Assembly (NCBI RefSeq): GCF_017635265.1
Contig: NZ_JAGBLU010000001.1
Span: 27,463-91,462 of the forward strand
Source: Butyrivibrio sp.
GTDB lineage: Bacteria; Bacillota; Clostridia; Lachnospirales; Lachnospiraceae
Reading direction: 5' to 3'
Length of the DNA: 64,000 nucleotides
Of the stretch, positions 57,904 through 64,000 are shown piece after piece. The position numbers and the translations under genes are program-made. Position 1 is the first letter of the stretch. The number at the start of each line of letters is the position of its first letter. The notes beneath the pieces are model-generated. The model did no database searches. It was not told where the DNA came from and saw only the letters and a list, made by a program, of their open reading frames with translations.

Positions 57904-59049
57904 TCACCTTCTATTGTCAGCTAAATGATGCTTTCTTTTTTGGATATACATGAGCTCGTCTATAGCTATCTGAAACTGTTTTACTGACATGGACTCAGCA
58001 GGATTATAAATCATACTTCCCATGCTAACTTCAAGTTTATATGGTTTTTCACCTCTGTAATTCCATTTATCCAACTCATCATCTATTAATTCTATTCGAT
58101 CTTCCAATTCATCCTGAGAATCTATGCTGCAAATAACACAGAACTCATCACCGCCAAATCTTCCTATTGCAGCCTCGTTAGAAAAAACCTTAAACAATAT
58201 TGTTGATACTATCTTAAGAGCATAGTCGCCTTCATTGTGACCATATGTATCATTAATTTCTTTAAACCTGTCCAAATCCAGCATTATAGCGGAAAACCGA
58301 TGCCCTGTGGACAATGAGGTTTTTATATTGTTTTCCATAACAATATCTATTCCTCTTCTGTTAAGTGCTCCTGTAAGATAATCTATATCAAGGTTTTTGC
58401 TTTGAAGGTAGAAAAAGAGAATCAGAATCCCTATAGCTATCGAACCATATGTCATATTCATTTCTGTGAAAAAAACCTGCAGGCATCCGCCCGCCAAAGC
58501 AATCAGCGGCAGCGCCAAAATAGGTTTCTGATATCCGGAATAAATTGCATTAAAGTTAAGTATCACGTATACCGATAACAAAACACAGAACACTAAAATA
58601 AGAATACCTCTCACAAGGAAGAACGGTCCTCTTAAATAGTTAATACCATCAAAATAATAGAACCAATCCAAATTAAACAGAACAGATACTGTAACCAAAA
58701 CAAAATTTATTCCCATAAATGCTCTGTATATATATGTAACTTCTTTTTGACATTTAGCTTTTGATTCATCAAGCCAGCAATTGATATATAAAATAGCAAA
58801 AAGATAATCTGCCGGATCCAACGCATAAATAATATAGTATCCAATCTTCATCCCTATTGCATATTTTTCAGGGTATAGTTCCCCGATATGTCCAATAGTT
58901 TCTGCTATGACCAGTATTAAGGTCATAACAACCAGTTGAACAAAACGTTCCGCCGACTTTGTATTATTGGTTTTTCCCTGAAATATAAGAACAAGAACCA
59001 ATAAAAGTGCCGTGTAAAAATTTAAAATTATCCAACCTGAAATAGCCAA
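57904..59049 (-). CDS. Membrane GGDEF diguanylate cyclase
   Basis: A 381-residue protein with about seven predicted helices in the first 215 residues, then a GGDEF domain (DYLTGALNRRGIDIV, LDLDRFKEINDTYGHNEGDY, GRFGGDEFCVI with GGDEF at 299-303). The signature is intact, so c-di-GMP synthesis is likely. An inhibitory RxxD I-site is not seen at the normal place (NEAAIGR), so feedback inhibition may be lost. The start is a TTG codon at 59049 behind AAGGGG. Paired with the HD-GYP gene, making an opposed synthesis/breakdown unit. Confidence 0.9.
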   Translation of the reverse strand: MAISGWIILNFYTALLLVLVLIFQGKTNNTKSAERFVQLVVMTLILVIAETIGHIGELYPEKYAIGMKIGYYIIYALDPADYLFAILYINCWLDESKAKCQKEVTYIYRAFMGINFVLVTVSVLFNLDWFYYFDGINYLRGPFFLVRGILILVFCVLLSVYVILNFNAIYSGYQKPILALPLIALAGGCLQVFFTEMNMTYGSIAIGILILFFYLQSKNLDIDYLTGALNRRGIDIVMENNIKTSLSTGHRFSAIMLDLDRFKEINDTYGHNEGDYALKIVSTILFKVFSNEAAIGRFGGDEFCVICSIDSQDELEDRIELIDDELDKWNYRGEKPYKLEVSMGSMIYNPAESMSVKQFQIAIDELMYIQKRKHHLADNRR

Positions 59050-59172
59050 AAATAAAGCCCCTTTATCGCCTAATCTTCTACCTTTACTACGACTTCATTA
59101 TACTAAATAGGGTCCATTTCTTTGTGATAATTTATAGAATTTTTATGTTTTTTGGCAATTTAGTTTCAACAG

Positions 59173-59222
59173 AAAAAGCCTTTTTAGGAAAAAGAATTTC
59201 TTTTTCACTAAAAAGGCTTTTA
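59173..59222. terminator. Terminator after kdgK
   Basis: AAAAGCCTTTTTAG and its complement at 59207-59221, with an inner GAAAAAG/CTTTTTC pairing, form a long AT-rich stem. It lies about 16 bases past the kdgK stop and would end the uronate operon. Confidence 0.8.
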
Positions 59223-59237
59223 TCACAAGAATAATAA

Positions 59238-60263
59238 TTATCTCTGGATACGTCCTGACCCGTCTCCACCTGCAAGCTTGTTAACTTCGTCAACAGTTAC
59301 AAGGTTGAAGTCACCTTCGATTGTGTGCTTAAGAGCTGAAGCAGCTACAGCGAATTCGATTGTTGCCTGAGGATCGAACTCATTTACGCAGCTGTAGATA
59401 AGTCCGCCACCGAATGAATCACCGCCACCAACACGGTCAACGATACGAAGAGCATATTTCTTTGAGAAATAAGCCTGTCCATCTGTGTAAAGCATTGCGC
59501 TCCAGTTGTTATCATTAGCTGAGATTGACTCACGAAGTGTAATAGCAACTTTCTTGAATCCAAATCTATCTGTGAGCTTCTGAGCAACTTCGATGTAGCC
59601 CTCTCTGTTGAGCTTACCTGTTGTAACGTCTGTAGAAGAAGCAGCGATTCCAAATACATCAGCAGCATCCTCTTCGTTTGCGATACAAACGTCAACATAC
59701 TTACAGATCTCGCCCATAACCTTTCCGGCTTTTTCCTTGCTCCAGAGCTTACCTCTGTAGTTAAGGTCACATGAAACTGTAAGTCCGTGCTCTTTAGCCT
59801 TCTTAGCAGCCTCAAGAGTGATCTCAGCAAGTGAATCACTTACAGCTGGAGTAATTCCTGTGAAGTGGAACCACTCAGCACCTTCGAAGATCTCATCCCA
59901 ATTGAAGTCTGCAGGAACAGCCTCAGCAATTGCTGAATGTGCTCTATCATAGATGCACTTTGAGCCTCTCTGTGAAGCACCTTTCTCGTTGTAGTAGATA
60001 CCTACTCTGTCGCCACCTCTTGTGATCTTAGATGTATCTACGCCATATTTTCTAAGTGAGTTAACTGCAGCCTGTCCAATTTCGTGCTTAGGAAGCTTTG
60101 TAACGTAAACTGAATCAAGTCCGTAGTTTGCAAGAGAAACAGAAACGTTTGCCTCTCCGCCACCAAATGTAGCCTCAAGATGATCAACCTGAACGAATCT
60201 TAAATAGTTATCAGGCTGAAGACGAAGCATGATCTCACCAAATGTAACAACTTTCTTTGACAT
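59238..60263 (-). CDS. kdgK: 2-keto-3-deoxygluconate kinase (PfkB family)
   Basis: Phosphorylates KDG to KDPG. A 341-residue PfkB/ribokinase-fold protein: TFGEIMLRLQPDNYLRFVQV, ATFGGGEANVSVSLANYGLDSV, GVDTSKITRGGDRVGIYYNEKG and the second PfkB signature RVGGGDSFGGGLIYS with the catalytic Asp. The N-terminal GEIMLRL and the neighbours eda and kduI/kduD support KDG as the substrate rather than another sugar. Last gene of the operon. Confidence 0.93.
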   Translation of the reverse strand: MSKKVVTFGEIMLRLQPDNYLRFVQVDHLEATFGGGEANVSVSLANYGLDSVYVTKLPKHEIGQAAVNSLRKYGVDTSKITRGGDRVGIYYNEKGASQRGSKCIYDRAHSAIAEAVPADFNWDEIFEGAEWFHFTGITPAVSDSLAEITLEAAKKAKEHGLTVSCDLNYRGKLWSKEKAGKVMGEICKYVDVCIANEEDAADVFGIAASSTDVTTGKLNREGYIEVAQKLTDRFGFKKVAITLRESISANDNNWSAMLYTDGQAYFSKKYALRIVDRVGGGDSFGGGLIYSCVNEFDPQATIEFAVAASALKHTIEGDFNLVTVDEVNKLAGGDGSGRIQR

Positions 60264-60335
60264 AATAATTAATTCCTTTCATTACTGCGCTAAAGTGTAG
60301 ATTAGATATATGTGTTAAATGTTTTAGTAACAAAA

Positions 60336-61301
60336 TTACTCATTCTTGCCAAGGTGAACAGCAAATCCGCCGAAATCATCAGCAAGATAAGCAACCTTAA
60401 GATGATTGTCTGCATCATATGAGAATGAAGACTCATCAAATTTAACGCCCTGCTTAGAAAGATGATATACAGCTCTGTCGATGTTATTGCATCCAATAGC
60501 AATGTGTCCGCATGTTCCACGGCCCTTAGACTTCATAACTTCTACAGCTGATCCAGCAAATACAGAAGAATTGCCAACTTTCTTTGTAAGGCCAAAGAGA
60601 GCATCAAACTTATCTGCAACAGCCTCAGCAGCCTCAGCGCTATCCTGGTTGATTCCGATGTGCTTAAGCTTGAAGCCAAGCATAGCATTTACAGCGTCTC
60701 TTGTCATAGCTTCGATCTCATCAAACTTACCTGCAGAAATGAGGTCCTTCTTAACCATCCAGCTACCACCACAGCAGAATACTTTGTTGAAGCTGAGGTA
60801 ATCGTTAAGGTTGTTCTTATTGACTCCGCCAGTAGGCATGAAGTGCATCTTTGTGTAAGGTGCTGCCATAGCTTTGATCTTTGCAATTCCACCGTTCTGC
60901 TCAGCAGGGAAGAACTTAACACAATCAAGACCAAGTTCGATAGCTTGCTCAACTTCGCCAGGTGTTGCTGTTCCGGGAACAACAGGTACTCCGATTGACT
61001 GAATGTACTCAATGTTTGATCTGTTAAATCCAGGGCTTACAATAAACTTAGCTCCTGCAGCCTTTGCTCTGTCAGCCTGCTCAGCATTAAGTACTGTGCC
61101 TGCACCAACGATCATCTCAGGGAATTTCTGAGAGATGATCCTGATAGCTTCCTCAGCAGCTGCTGTACGGAATGTAACCTCAGCAGCAGGAAGTCCTCCC
61201 TTTATAAGAGCTTCTGCAAGAGGCTCAGCATCCTTTGCATCGTCGATAGCGATTACTGGTACAATACCAATTCTGTAAAGTTCTTCACAAATCTTATCCA
61301 T
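60336..61301 (-). CDS. eda: KDPG aldolase fused to a C-terminal VOC domain
   Basis: Splits KDPG to pyruvate and glyceraldehyde 3-phosphate. Residues 1-205 form the aldolase: Glu41 in LPAAEVTFRT, the SPGFNRSN turn, TATPGEVEQ and the Schiff-base Lys129 in LDCVKFFPAEQNGG. Residues about 211-321 add a domain with KLKHIGINQDSAEAAEAV, RGTCGHIAIGCNNIDRAVYH and DDFGGFAVHLG, which looks like a glyoxalase/VOC fold. Free-standing Eda proteins end near 210 residues. The role of the added domain is unknown. Confidence 0.9.
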   Translation of the reverse strand: MDKICEELYRIGIVPVIAIDDAKDAEPLAEALIKGGLPAAEVTFRTAAAEEAIRIISQKFPEMIVGAGTVLNAEQADRAKAAGAKFIVSPGFNRSNIEYIQSIGVPVVPGTATPGEVEQAIELGLDCVKFFPAEQNGGIAKIKAMAAPYTKMHFMPTGGVNKNNLNDYLSFNKVFCCGGSWMVKKDLISAGKFDEIEAMTRDAVNAMLGFKLKHIGINQDSAEAAEAVADKFDALFGLTKKVGNSSVFAGSAVEVMKSKGRGTCGHIAIGCNNIDRAVYHLSKQGVKFDESSFSYDADNHLKVAYLADDFGGFAVHLGKNE

Positions 61302-61353
61302 TTTATTGCCTTTCTATTTTAAAAAAAATTTAATATATTCATTTGACTAACAC

Positions 61354-61501
61354 CGCGATTACTTCACTTCGTTCGCGTAATCGCTCCATCAATTCGGAAA
61401 TCGATAAACTCATATTCATTCGTTTATCTTTTTTCCTCATTGATGGCGCATCTCAAAGTTGCAGATGCATTACTGCGCAAGCGCAAATGCATCTGTAACT
61501 T
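61354..61501. other. Cluster of three hairpins between kduD and eda
   Basis: GCGATTAC/GTAATCGC (61354-61383), CCATCAAT/ATTGATGG enclosing GATAAAC/GTTTATC (61385-61445), and AAAGTTGCAGATGCATT with its complement at 61485-61501 with an inner TGCGC/GCGCA (61454-61501). No protein gene fits in this 210-base gap. They would be transcribed in the operon mRNA. Confidence 0.75.
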
Positions 61502-61511
61502 TTATCTGCTG

Positions 61512-62351
61512 TTAGTCAACATCCTGGAACTTTGAAGGATCGAGGTTACTTGGATCCTGTCCGATGTATGCTGAAATACCACCATCAATATATACAACCT
61601 GACCGTTGATAAAGTCAGAAGCAGGTGATGCAAGGAATACAGCAAGTCCCATAAGGTCTTCTGTCTTGCCCCATCTCTGAGCAGGTGTCTTTGAACGGAT
61701 AAATCTGTCAAATGGATGCATTGATCCATCAGGCTGTTTCTCACGAAGAGGTGCTGTCTGAGGAGTTGCAATGTAACCAGGTCCAATAGCGTTACACTGG
61801 ATATTGAACTGACCATACTCTGAGCAGATGTTTCTTGTGAGCATCTTAAGTCCGCCCTTAGCTGCTGCATAAGCAGATACTGTCTCACGACCAAACTCAG
61901 ACATCATTGAGCAAGCGTTGATGATCTTTCCGCTTCCTTTCTTGATCATAGCTGGAAGTACAGCCTTTGAGCAGATGAAAGGACCTGTAAGGTCAACATC
62001 GATAACCTGCTGCCACTGATCTACTGTCATATCTATCATAGGAATTCTCTTGATGATGCCTGCATTGTTAACAAGAATATCAATTGTTCCTACGTTCTTT
62101 TCAACATCAGCAACGAAGTTCTGAACCTGATCTTCTTTTGTTACGTCACAAACAGCTCCGAAAGCATCGATACCAAGCTTTTTGTACTCAGCCATTCCCT
62201 TGTCAACAAGTTCCTGATTGATATCGTTGAATACTACTCTTGCTCCGCTCTCTGCAAATGCTACAGCATAAGCAAGTCCAAGACCATAAGAAGCACCTGT
62301 AACCCAGGCAATCTTACCTTCAAGTGAAAAATTCTTTAAAAAATCCTGCAT
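61512..62351 (-). CDS. kduD: SDR oxidoreductase, KduD/gluconate 5-dehydrogenase type
   Basis: NAD(P)-dependent short-chain dehydrogenase of 279 residues. Motifs: VTGASYGLGLAYAVAF (cofactor), NNAGIIKRIPM, the catalytic Ser region (NACSMMSEFGRETVS) and YAAAKGGLKMLTRNI (Y-x3-K). The LVNNAGI-xx-R and C-terminal FINGQVVYIDGGISAYIG patterns fit 2-deoxy-D-gluconate 3-dehydrogenase (KduD). Its partner kduI is upstream, so it probably turns 2,5-diketo-3-deoxygluconate into KDG. A gluconate 5-dehydrogenase is the alternative. Confidence 0.88.
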   Translation of the reverse strand: MQDFLKNFSLEGKIAWVTGASYGLGLAYAVAFAESGARVVFNDINQELVDKGMAEYKKLGIDAFGAVCDVTKEDQVQNFVADVEKNVGTIDILVNNAGIIKRIPMIDMTVDQWQQVIDVDLTGPFICSKAVLPAMIKKGSGKIINACSMMSEFGRETVSAYAAAKGGLKMLTRNICSEYGQFNIQCNAIGPGYIATPQTAPLREKQPDGSMHPFDRFIRSKTPAQRWGKTEDLMGLAVFLASPASDFINGQVVYIDGGISAYIGQDPSNLDPSKFQDVD

Positions 62352-62470
62352 TTTAATACCCTCCTAAAATTTTGTTTTGATTATTGAAACAACAATGAAA
62401 TTCTGCTCCCATGCATCGCGCCTGCAAAACTTAATAAATACGCCAAATCCGATAAAACATCGTAAGGAAA

Positions 62471-63334
62471 TTACTTAAGTTCCTGCATAGCACAATCATC
62501 CATATCATCGAAGTCCTGATTCTCTCCGACCATTCCCCAGATGAATGTATATGCCTGTGTTCCGCATCCTGAATGGATTGACCAGCTGGGGCTGATGACA
62601 GCCTGCTCATTTCTCATAACTATATGCCTTGTCTCTGTAGGCTCTCCCATGAAGTGCATTACAAGTGCATCCTCAGGAATATCAAAATAAAGATATACTT
62701 CCATACGTCTGTCATGTGTATGACATGGCATTGTATTCCATACGCTTCCCGGCTTAAGCTCTGTCATGCCCATTTCAAGCTGACAAGTCTCAACCTGCCC
62801 CGGAAGAATGTATTTATTTATAACTCTGTGATTAGCCTGTTCCAGAGATCCAAGTTCTTTCTTATTTTCATCCTTTATTATGACAACTCCCTCTGAAGGA
62901 GTTCCCTCTCTCTTAATAAGGACTGTAGGGTATGTCTTGTGTGCCGGAGCACTGTTGATGTAAAATTTAGCAGGCTTTGCAGCATCACAGCTTGCAAAAG
63001 AAACATCCTTTGCACCCATTCCAATATACATGCCCTGCTTGTAATCAACATCATATTTTTTTCCATCGATGGTGATAACTCCGGCTCCACCGATATTTAT
63101 AACGCCCATCTCACGTCTCTGTAAAAAATAATCTGCTCTAAGTTCATCTCCAGCTGTAAGCTTAAGCTCCTCTTTAACAGGTACTGCTGAACCGGTGATA
63201 ATTCTGTCTATATGACTGTAGACAAGCTTGATCTCATCCGGTTTAAACAGATCATCGATAAGATACTCTTCTCTTAATCTCTGAGTATCATAAAGCTTAG
63301 CATCTCTTGGTGAACTTGCTGTTCTAAGTTCCAT
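62471..63334 (-). CDS. kduI: 5-dehydro-4-deoxy-D-glucuronate isomerase
   Basis: Isomerises the unsaturated uronate product of pectin lyases. A 287-residue cupin-fold protein: ELRTASSPRDAKLYDTQRLR, the typical start of KduI, MGVINIGGAGVITIDGKKYD, and the zinc-binding MPCHTHDRRMEVYLYFD. The first gene of a kduI-kduD-eda-kdgK operon for pectin/uronate catabolism. The ATG follows GGAGG-like GGAGGCAGAT. A good promoter lies 65-90 bases upstream. Confidence 0.96.
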   Translation of the reverse strand: MELRTASSPRDAKLYDTQRLREEYLIDDLFKPDEIKLVYSHIDRIITGSAVPVKEELKLTAGDELRADYFLQRREMGVINIGGAGVITIDGKKYDVDYKQGMYIGMGAKDVSFASCDAAKPAKFYINSAPAHKTYPTVLIKREGTPSEGVVIIKDENKKELGSLEQANHRVINKYILPGQVETCQLEMGMTELKPGSVWNTMPCHTHDRRMEVYLYFDIPEDALVMHFMGEPTETRHIVMRNEQAVISPSWSIHSGCGTQAYTFIWGMVGENQDFDDMDDCAMQELK

Positions 63335-63397
63335 ATCTGCCTCCGTTCCAACTTTACTATCATATATGGGACAAACCCCATTTATTCACGCAATATC

Positions 63398-63426
63398 ATA
63401 ATACGGTATAACTTATTCTTTGTCAG
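63398..63426 (-). promoter_or_regulatory. Promoter of the kduI operon
   Basis: Minus strand CTGACA (63426-63421), 17 bases, TATTAT (63403-63398). Transcription would start about 55 bases before the kduI ATG. Confidence 0.65.
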
Positions 63427-63662
63427 TTCATTTTTAAACAGAAAAGTTGCAAATCTTGACCTGATGTAAGAGCTTTCATATTTCTTACATTCTATCACAT
63501 TTCCCCCTTATCCACATTGCAAAAATTGCTGTATTTTTCATTTAATACTGCACTTTCTTGTAATCGTACGCAGATGAATCTACAGCATAAGCACAGTTCT
63601 GTTCACTCGGGTATTTTTCAATGTGATAAATTGGACATAAAACATTATCTGTGCAGTAGAAA
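63427..63662. other. Gene-free stretch upstream of kduI
   Basis: I see no convincing gene. A 67-codon minus-strand frame (63745 to 63542) runs into the inverted repeat and ends AYAVDSSAYDYKKVQY; it has no ribosome site and could be a remnant C-terminus. The DNA is AT-rich with possible binding sites for the kduI regulator, none of them recognisable. Confidence 0.35.
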
Positions 63663-63857
63663 AAAATCCAATGATACCCATAGATTTGGACAGAGCTCGG
63701 GTAGTATTCGCAAAGAGACAGTAAATACAAAATAATTCGCCACATTTCCTTTCATGCTTATTCAAAACAGGAAATGTGGCTCTTATTTTGTATTAACTGT
63801 CTCTATTGCTCCTACTAAATCGCTCTGTCCAAATCTATGGGTATCATTGGATTTTAT
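63663..63857. repeat. Near-200-nt inverted repeat, MITE-like hairpin
   Basis: The left arm (63663-63750) starts AAAATCCAATGATACCCATA and runs through GATTTGGACAGAGC to CCACATTTCCT. The right arm (63769-63857) is its inverted copy. About 34 outer bases (AAAATCC to GACAGAGC) match perfectly, then a diverged stretch of about 17, then AGAGACAGT.AATACAAAATAA and GCCACATTTCCT. The loop is about 18 bases. No coding frame is convincing. Confidence 0.88.
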
Positions 63858-63878
63858 TGGGTTATTGCAAAAAAGTAT

Positions 63879-64000
63879 GACTTCTTGAACTGAATTTCAG
63901 AAATCCGCATATACTGCGGATTTCGTGAGAATATGAGTGAAGAGTCAACCAAGCCTCATCGACGAAGTCGATTTAAAATGGCTTGGTTGATGCATTCTTG
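63879..64000 (+). repeat. Dispersed repeat R, long copy (window edge)
   Basis: Starts GACTTCTTGAACTGAATTTC and ends TGCATTCTTG at the window edge. It contains GAAATCCGC/GCGGATTTC (9-bp stem) and AACCAAGCC/GGCTTGGTT enclosing ATCGAC/GTCGAT. The outer parts match the short copy near 43.4 kb. It may extend beyond the window. Confidence 0.7.

Noticed and set aside
63542-63745. A 67-codon minus-strand gene near the right end
   Set aside because: No ribosome site, its first half is the inverted repeat arm, and no recognisable domain; kept only as a possible remnant.

Overview
This 64 kb window looks like a chromosome segment of an anaerobic, motile, plant-fibre-degrading Lachnospiraceae (Butyrivibrio/Pseudobutyrivibrio type). 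The evidence is the AT-rich low-GC Firmicutes gene style, strong GGAGG-type ribosome sites, PolC, the nusA-infB cluster order, several glycan-degradation loci and abundant c-di-GMP and chemotaxis genes. Genus is an inference. Nearly everything is on the minus strand, so transcription runs from high to low coordinates. The only plus-strand genes are the insertion sequence, a serine hydrolase, an 88-aa protein and truA.

Layout, left to right. 1-3.0 kb: a GPH-type sugar transporter (cut by the window edge) behind an alpha-L-rhamnosidase. 3.2-12.9 kb: an AEC transporter and the translation cluster rimP-nusA-ylxR-ylxQ-infB-rbfA-nrnA-truB-ribF, with its promoter and a leader hairpin. 13-19.9 kb: tRNA-Glu(CUC), a 2-hydroxyacid dehydrogenase, an EAL protein, a methyl-accepting chemotaxis protein, a peptide-binding protein that appears circularly permuted, and a PAP2 phosphatase. 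19.9-32.9 kb: the bactofilin-pyrH-frr-uppS-cdsA-dxr-rseP-ispG-polC cluster (lipid, isoprenoid, cell wall, replication) with a polysaccharide deacetylase upstream. 33-38.9 kb: a secreted unknown, a PMT-like glycosyltransferase, a DUF5722 glycosidase-like protein, and a PadR/HAAS-domain pair whose promoter is followed by 14-bp tandem repeats.

38.9-41.8 kb is the strangest part. It is a gene-poor stretch bounded by 70-bp inverted repeats. It holds a 51-bp-period array of GGGYAA...TTRCCC palindromes, an IS3-like element inserted inside that array, and three 43-bp direct repeats. 41.8-47.2 kb: serine hydrolase, an 88-aa protein whose ribosome site lies in a perfect hairpin, rlmD, an unknown, queT with a probable preQ1 riboswitch, and truA.

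47-56.5 kb is a beta-galactoside utilisation locus: a LacI regulator with three matching operators, two ABC permeases, a binding protein, GH35 and GH2. A large hairpin sits between permease and binding-protein genes. 56.6-59 kb is a diguanylate cyclase/HD-GYP pair; the HD-GYP has a carbohydrate-binding-like outer domain. 59-63.4 kb is the uronate (pectin) pathway kduI-kduD-eda-kdgK, with eda fused to a VOC domain. The right end is gene-free and holds a near-200-nt inverted repeat and one copy of a dispersed repeat also present near 43.4 kb.

Together the genes fit uptake and breakdown of rhamnosides, galactosides and pectic uronates, linked to c-di-GMP and chemotaxis signalling, set around two conserved housekeeping clusters. 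All assignments come from reading sequence motifs; no searches were run.
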